A DNA stretch of 64,000 bases from Aurelia coerulea (Eukaryota > Cnidaria > Scyphozoa > Semaeostomeae > Ulmaridae). The stretch lies in contig CM076949.1 in the NCBI GenBank assembly GCA_039566865.1, forward strand, positions 20,746,501-20,810,500. Reading direction: 5' to 3'. A program made the translations under genes and the position numbers. A model generated the notes under the pieces. It had not been told where the DNA came from and made no database searches. It saw nothing but the letters and a program-made list of their open reading frames with translations. Positions 58,601-64,000 of this stretch are shown here, piece after piece (the stretch's first letter is position 1; the number at the start of each line of letters is the position of its first letter).

Positions 58601-61600
58601 CTACTTTTATCAATGTGTGTCCTGATTAACGTAAAAAGAGATTATGAAAAAATTTACAGCAATTGTTTTGATATCATAGGTTACATATTTAAAATAAGAA
58701 GCTTAAATCATATATCACATTATTTAAAGTAAGAAGCTTAATGTAAAATTTTGCTTAAAGGGGCTCCATCGTCAAAATGTAAACAAAACAATCATGATTT
58801 TTGCAGTTTTTTGAAAGGTGATATCACACAGGATTTTCATATTTTTTTTCAAAATGAAAATTGCTGTTTGGGCATTAATCATTGTACTTCACTTAGGAAC
58901 AAACCAAACATTCATATCTTCTATGATTGCTAGGATATAAGTGGATTTTTAACGGTCATTTTTTGTGGCTTGGGTGAAGCCACCAAACAAACTGCAGAGA
59001 ACAATGGATGAACAATGGATAATCCCCGACACGTGCGAGTTTACGGATTTGTTACTGTTTGACGACTGAGCTGTTCATAGGCATTGAATGATTCAGTTTT
59101 CCGTATGTTAATAGGCAGTTCATTGTAAATTTTTGCTGCCATGAAACAAAACGATTTGCGTGCATATTCAGTTTTAATTTTTAGAAGCTTGACAAGACAT
59201 TGATTGTTTCTTGTTGTGGTAATTGATTTTGAAGAAGCCTTGAAAAGTGTCACAAATGTCCTTGTCAATACACTTGCGTACAAGCTTACATGCACGGACG
59301 ATCCTATTAGCACTGACAATTGACTGAATTATTTCGCAAGTGTTCACATTTCCTTGCATGCTCAAGCGAATAGGACTATTGAACGATAAAAAACCTTGCT
59401 CAAATCTTTTGATATCTCATTTTGTTGTAGAGTAATCGACTGATTTTAAGTATCCACTGATGACTGCATTTTGTTTGCAAATTACTAGGATAATATATCG
59501 AAATGTAGCTGTATTTTATCTTTGAAAGATTACCGTCGCAAAAGACTTTCAGTTGAGCTATTATGTACCAAATGGTATATCAATCGTTTAACAAATTCAT
59601 ATGAGTTTAGAGAGGCATGGTTGAAAAAAGGTGTTATATTAGATTTCCCTTGGAAATATAGTCAACCTTGTCTACTTCCATGACTTTTTGCAAACAAAAT
59701 GATGTCATCTAGTACCAATCCTGCAAAGGAGTGGACAACTCAAAAAAGAAATGAGATATTAAAAAGTTGTTAACAGCATTTTTATTATTTGATAGTTGTT
59801 GGGGAGATGAAGTGCTGACCCTATTGTTTTGATACATTATGTTTCAGCTTGTTTGTTTTGAAAAAATCGACATTGGGGCTCAGGTTGCCATGCGCATGCT
59901 GCTTTTGTTTACTACGCATGCGATCTGGAGCCCATTTTGGGGGATTCCTTGAGACCCACAACTTAGCCTGTTCGTATCCCCAACAAAGAGTGCTCTTTAT
60001 TTGCATCAATGGAAATTTTTGCCATTGTAATTTGATTTTCATTACATCTTTAGCTGAACTAAAAGAAGAAAAGGCAAAGAGGGAAACTTTAGAAAATAGG
60101 CTCATAGAGCTTGAAGCAGAAATCTCCAGCATGAGATCAGACACTGAAGGAATTCAAGCAGCCGCCAGATTATCAGAAGAGGCAAGACATGAAGAAATCG
60201 CTGCAATGAAAGTCAAACATGTCGAAGAAGTGACATCAATGGAGCATATCTGGCAAGGTTTGTCTGTCTTCTCATTATTAAGATTATTCTTGAGGGGTGA
60301 GTGGCCAAGTGGCTGAAACGGTTTCCATCAGGTGACTGAAGTCCAGCTTGGTCGAGTGAGATCAAACTCGGGATGGGTGACCTTAGAGGCCTGACCTCGC
60401 AACTCAATTTGTCATCCTTCGGAAGGGATGTTAAACAATGAGTCCCATGCATGCGGCATGCATAGTGGGCCTAAATTAGCTTTCAATAGCTAGACATCCT
60501 TTCAGCCCACTTAAAATAAATTACTGAAAAAGGAAGAAGAAAATTCTGGACATTATGAGCAGTGGCTGGAAATGTCTGAGCTAGTTTTCGAAGATGATAT
60601 GTTCAACTGAAACTGGATACACTTTTGACTTAGTCATTTGTTGCACCAAATAGTATCTATACTGTATAAGCTCAGAAAATCGATTTTTGTTCTATCAGAA
60701 TGATGTAGGAAATTCAATGCAGGATGTTTTAAATAAGTTCTTTCTAAGCTCAGCTGCCATCCTGTTGATGGTGGCGGCGAAGGAGGGCTGATTGTCACCA
60801 TGTCTGTGTGAACGACTGGTGGAGCTAACTGTTTCAAATGAAAGTATATTACTTGATAACAAGTGTCGATGCCTAATTTGTCCATGTTTGAAATCATATT
60901 CGCTTGCTTCAAATCTGATTCATTCACTTTGAGCATTCTTATCGATAAAGCAACACTATTATTAATCCTTTTGAAAATTCAGAAAGAATTTAGATAAGAT
61001 GCCAGAAGACTTTCTTTGAGATTTTACTAAATTTTGACATTGCTGAAGAACAATGGAAGTGCTGTTTTGAAGCAGCCACTTTATTTTACCTTCCCTCTGC
61101 CATAAATCGGCAAGCACTTCTCAAATCAGCTAAAACAAAGTCTCAAACTCTAAATTGAAGCCTAACCTATGCACAGTGGTGGAGAAAAAAGTTGCCTTCC
61201 TGTGAAGCAACATGAAACTAAAATCCTTCCTTTCATTGTTTTATCAATTTTCTCCGTGCCATATTTCAGTTGAACTATTGCACAACAACATTTCAGTTTT
61301 GTAGGCATGTTTAGGGTCACTTGGAATAGTCGAGAATTGCAATTAATAGCTTCCTTGGTCCATAAAACTGTAAATGGACAGAGCATAATCCAAACACCGT
61401 TTTACTTTGTCTTTAATCTTTCCTGGCTTTTATTCCTTCCTTTACTATTTACATTTTCAATCCTTGTTCTCTGTTTCATCCTATCTTCTTTTCACCCTTC
61501 GTTCTTCCCCTTCTCCTTTTTCCATCTTTCCTTTTTCATTTCCTTTCTTTTCTTTCCTTCTATTCTGCTTTCTATTTTTCCTCCCTGTGCTTCTTTCCAG

Positions 61601-62008
61601 ACAACCAAGCTTCCTGCGAAGCTGCTTCGCGGCTTCGCGCGTTTTTTCCACCTTTGCTATGCAACTGTTTAAAAACTGAGACAAGTAAAGCTACAGCTAC
61701 TCCACAGCAACCATGCACAGCCCTGTACTTTATTTAGTTTTTCTCATAATTCAGAAGCTGTACGAGAGGCCAGAGCTACCACAGCTAAACATTTTGATGA
61801 AGAATATAAGAGACTGTTGGCGGCCAATCAGAAATTAGAGCAGCAGATAAAAGGAAAATCAGAAGAGAAACCTGAAGGAATCATGTCCATGGTGTCACAA
61901 GCAATTAAACGAGGCTCTCAAACATCTCCTGCACAGCAACAACCACAGCCACAGCAAGACTCGTCAGATGACTCAAGAGATGTTAAAATTGTTGATACCA
62001 TGAAGGAG
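55656..62008 (+). CDS. rabep1: Rabaptin (Rab5 effector), 5' part of the gene
   Basis: Four exons join in phase: 55656-55671, 56792-56905, 60054-60257 and 61755-62008; the frame then leaves the recognisable region. The second exon carries KSQLEQEFGLKRAKFKSMYL, matching the rabaptin N-terminal QQLEQEFNQKRAKFKELYL. The third gives a coiled coil (ENRLIELEAEISSM.., ARLSEEARHEEIAAMKVKH) like the next segment of rabaptin-5. The fourth continues it (REARATTAKHFDEEYKRL) into a Gln/Pro/Ser linker. Rabaptin binds Rab5-GTP and Rabex-5 on early endosomes and promotes fusion. Later exons with the C-terminal Rab5-binding coil must lie right of 62008, beyond the window or unrecognised. RABEP1 and RABEP2 cannot be told apart here. 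Confidence 0.85.
56395..56650 (+). pseudogene. LINE RT tail fragment in rabaptin intron 1
   Basis: CLGPKIWNSLPSDSKS..NKFKH-stop-IKEIFSKI is the same tail as at 28.94 kb, with an in-frame stop. It lies 140 bp before rabaptin exon 2. Confidence 0.75.
56792..56905 (+). CDS. rabep1: Rabaptin exon 2 (LEQEFGLKRAKFK)
   Basis: Acceptor TTTCTTGTAG, donor GTCAGT. It carries the most diagnostic rabaptin block. It is sandwiched between two LINE 3' fragments. Confidence 0.9.
56985..57200 (+). repeat. LINE 3' UTR fragment
   Basis: ACCATTATGGAACCAAGGTTG..TTTTAATGCTATCCCTGCC matches the UTR at 29.21-29.30 kb and ends in ACATACATACAT. A third copy, split by a MITE, is at 57.36 and 57.64-57.83 kb. Confidence 0.7.
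57377..57637. mobile_element. Family E MITE, copy 2, inside a LINE 3' UTR
   Basis: CAATCCCTACCCTGACCATCCCCC and its inverse end the element. The host LINE UTR resumes with TATGGAAATATGGTC. Interior phrases match copy 1 at 9.1 kb. Confidence 0.75.
57640..57830 (+). repeat. LINE 3' UTR fragment split by family E
   Basis: CTTGACCTTTTGATGCTATTC..TTAGGGGGTGC.. and a tail ACATACATGCATA. It continues the LINE UTR interrupted at 57377. Confidence 0.7.
57835..58080 (-). repeat. Family M repeat, copy 1
   Basis: Inverted relative to 58757-59010. They share GGAACAAACCAAACATTCA, ATATCACACAG and ATAAGTGGA.. blocks. A further related CTGCAGTTTGTTTGGTGGCT block is at 57252-57271. Confidence 0.6.
58757..59010 (+). 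repeat. Family M repeat, copy 2
   Basis: Begins TTAAAGGGGCTCC (TTAA/Kolobok-like end) and ends GAAGCCACCAAACAAACTGC. No gene. Confidence 0.55.
59041..59365 (-). pseudogene. LINE RT tail fragment
   Basis: Two frames overlap (IVRACKLVRKCIDKDICDTF, then TEYARKSFCFMAAKIYNELP..); the second is the LINE C-terminal Y-A-R-K-S-F-x-x-x-A-A-x-x-x-N-x-L-P motif. Frameshifted. In rabaptin intron 2. Confidence 0.65.
59395..59765. mobile_element. Family G MITE, copy 2
   Basis: Matches 7485-7838 across its length (TAGATTTCCCTTGGAAATAT; GTCAACCTTGT(A/C)TAC). The right arm carries AAAATGATGTCATC. Confidence 0.65.
60054..60257 (+). CDS. rabep1: Rabaptin exon 3 (coiled coil)
   Basis: Acceptor TTACATCTTTAG, donor GTTTGT; 204 nt in phase. 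Heptad pattern throughout. Confidence 0.87.
60293..60520 (+). repeat. SINE with tRNA/5S-like head
   Basis: The head GGGGTGAGTGGCCAAGTGG resembles a class II tRNA A box. GATCAAACTCGGGATGGGTG resembles a B box/5S internal region. The core CGGAAGGGATGTTAAACAAT is a phrase I recognise from metazoan SINE cores. It lies 36 bp after rabaptin exon 3. Confidence 0.6.
61050..61190 (+). repeat. Family I repeat, copy 2
   Basis: Matches 45705-45840 (CTCAAACTCTAAATTGAAGCC). Function unknown. Confidence 0.5.
61755..62008 (+). CDS. rabep1: Rabaptin exon 4
   Basis: Acceptor CATAATTCAG, donor GTGAGG; 254 nt ending phase 0 at KIVDTMKE. Coiled coil, then a Gln-rich linker (QQQPQPQQDSSDD). Confidence 0.82.
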
Positions 62009-62019
62009 GTGAGGATTAT

Positions 62020-62310
62020 TTGCAAACATTTTGAATTCTATCACTTACTGAAATTTCAGTTTCAGTTTCAGTTTCATATATTTTATATTCACTTCATACA
62101 ATTTATAATATACTTTACTAACAGCTAACTAAACTACAAGGAAAAAGAAAATATTACAGAAAATTATTACATTGGTACGGAAAATTAATACAATATACAA
62201 ATACAGAGAAAAGAATAAATCGTATGGAGGGAATTACTTAAAGGAGGAGCTCTCTCAATAGGTAAACTAATCGAGGAGAGAGCCCCCCTGAAGGATGATA
62301 TTTTACCAAG
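62020..62310. other. AT-rich intron start with small palindrome
   Basis: (TTTCAG)n at 62057-62075 and an inverted pair GGAGCTCTCTC / GAGGAGAGAGCCCC at 62247-62288. Confidence 0.4.
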
Positions 62311-62314
62311 GGGA

Positions 62315-62415
62315 TGCAGTGGCAGACATTTTCTCAAATATTTTGGGGCGAAGCTATGTCTTTAGTTAAAACGCATTGTTGGTTTCTATTGTCTTCGAAC
62401 AATGGATCTTTGTTC
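62315..62415 (-). mobile_element. Family K hAT MITE, partial
   Basis: TGCAGTGGCAGACATTTTC..GGGGCGAAGC..TTTCTATTGTCTTCGAACAA..GATCTTTGTTCTAGCC is the family K sequence in reverse, lacking the far end. Confidence 0.6.
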
Positions 62416-62879
62416 TAGCCCCAGAAAAGACATTCATGCCAATCTATCACTACCATTCTGTACCCTGTTTCCTCCATTGATAACATAATGCATGGCATGA
62501 TTTACCAACTGCAGTTGTCTTCTGTTCTGACCTTGTCAACCTCTCAGTTTCATGGATTGACTATAACTCTTGAATCAAACTCCGGAATTTTCCTAGTTGG
62601 CATCATTATTAACATTGACCCTTTAGCTGTCCTGCAAAAGAGTCTGGGTCGAGCTATGTTTGTGTGCCTTTTTATATGAAAGGTTCGATTGAATGGCGTT
62701 AGAGATTCGGTCGCTATTGTTCACATTCGAAAATTCTACAAAGTGTATAAAAAATATCATCCAATTCAGAGTATTTTGCAGAATAGCTCAACGGTCAATT
62801 AATCAATTTTTGTTAATACTCCATTGAAAAATTTACATGACGAATTACTTCTTACGCTACCTGCAAACTACTTCAAGGC

Positions 62880-63020
62880 CAAGCTCCAATTGCACTGATT
62901 TCGGTCAGCGACCTGCGCGCTCGCCTAGTGCGCATGCTCTGTTGTTGGAGAGAATGGGCACTAGGCACACGCTTTGGTCGCCGACCAAAGCTACTGAAAT
63001 GGAGGTCGGCCTTTACAAAC
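62880..63020. repeat. Small foldback
   Basis: CACTGATTTCGGTC..GCGACC..GCCTAGTGC on the left is the inverse of GCACTAGGC..GGTCGCCGACCAAAGCTACTGAAATG on the right, giving a stem of about 55 bp. Confidence 0.55.
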
Positions 63021-63029
63021 AATACAAGG

Positions 63030-64000
63030 ATCATACCACGAGGAACAATTGACTGACTACCCCATGACTTTGCGACAAGATACTTTACGAAAACGGACTT
63101 GATGCTTGAGAGAGCTATAATCAAACTTTTAACTGTTCTTGAAATGAATTGATCTTGAAGTAGTCAAATAAACAGAACAGAATGTTTGTAGCCATTACCT
63201 TGGTTCTCAAATTCATGACAGACAAATGTGCGATTTGCACCATACAGGTCTGAGGTTTGTTTTTTTTATTCCCATAAAATTTACAAACAACAAACAAAGA
63301 CTATAAGACGATGCCACAAGGAGCATGGCAATACATAGATACATAGATTTTTTCTGGAATCGGCTATCGTTTGAAGGGAAAAATTCTGGAGCCAAGTAAA
63401 ACTAAATTTTTTGTGGGCATACCCAGTAAAAATTTAGATTAACCCCCCACCCCCCCCCCCCCGGGACTTTACGCCAACGAAAAACAGATGGTACTTTCCA
63501 CTCGGGAATTTGACGACATCATGACCTCAATCGACATATTAAAAACGCTGTATTTTTGAAAATAATGAATATATCACTGTATTAGTAATTTTCACTGTGG
63601 AACTAAAGCGAAGTACGTTAAGTTTGTTTTACAAGCCGTTCAATTCAAAGAGAGACGTAATAGCAATTTACATCATATCTTTATGACTGAAAGATGACTT
63701 TACAAGCTAAGGAGCTTATAAATTCATCTTCTCTTGCTTCATCACTAACAAATGTAAACTAACCTACAACAAAGTTACTTAAAAAGTTTTGATAATCGGA
63801 TGATATTTCGTAGGCGCAAGAAAATGTAGAAGCATGGAGGTCGATTGTTATGCCCCTTGAAGAGGTATATATTAACTTAATCTCAATAAGCATATATAAT
63901 CTCAGTTTACTCCCATCGTTAAGGTCATACAATTGTATCAAATTTGTCATATATTTAGCAAGTGAAGTTTACAAAATAAGACCTCTTTGAAGAGCTTTTG
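63030..64000. other. Right-hand stretch with no recognised gene
   Basis: Further rabaptin exons may lie here, but none was recognised. A C homopolymer region is at 63445-63463, followed by diverged family A-like words (GAACTAAAGCGAAGTACG..TTCAATTCAAAGAGA) at about 63600-63650. Confidence 0.3.

Noticed and set aside
61307..61684. Phe/Ser-rich plus-strand ORFs ending near 61680
   Set aside because: Low-complexity pyrimidine tract in the rabaptin intron before exon 4.
1..64000. CRISPR arrays, operons, prokaryotic phage or plasmid genes
   Set aside because: Introns, poly(A) retrotransposons and metazoan gene families show a nuclear animal genome.

Overview
This window looks like metazoan nuclear DNA from an early-branching marine invertebrate; an anthozoan cnidarian is my best guess, not proven. 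It is AT-rich, with short exons, long introns, GT-AG splice sites and very dense mobile DNA. Coordinates were read by eye and may be off by 1-2 bases where no open frame anchors them.

There are three host genes. (1) A PARN/PNLDC1-family 3'-5' exonuclease, closest to PNLDC1 (the piRNA 3'-end trimmer), runs on the minus strand from an ATG at 32088 to at least 4030. About 21 exons join in phase; one or two short exons and the 3' end were not found. (2) An NLR-type NACHT protein with leucine-rich segments lies on the plus strand (exons 46479-46594 and 48220-51543). (3) The 5' half of a rabaptin gene, a Rab5 effector, starts on the plus strand at 55656 and has four in-phase exons up to 62008.

From 33.4 to 44.45 kb a LINE reverse-transcriptase ORF on the minus strand is split by an 8.3-kb Kolobok-type DNA transposon (34964-43270) flanked by TTAA. 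The transposon holds a complete, intron-containing THAP/DDE transposase gene on the minus strand. A 157-bp hAT-type MITE with an 8-bp target duplication interrupts one exon. On the plus strand the transposon also carries a three-exon gene for a stand-alone P2X7-receptor 'ballast' (cytoplasmic zinc-binding) domain protein. That cargo gene is the most interesting thing in the window.

The rest is mostly non-autonomous elements, many in introns. They include eight copies of a long-TIR element with 9-bp target duplications, a 1.7-kb hairpin, a 0.2-kb hairpin, several TTAA-flanked and TA-flanked MITEs, G/C-rich MITEs, 37-39 bp palindromes, truncated LINE 3' ends and SINE-like copies. A ~1-kb block sits in matching orientation upstream of both the PNLDC1-like ATG and the rabaptin ATG, and in both places the similarity stops at a GT splice-donor-like site. 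It may be a duplicated promoter/5' leader.
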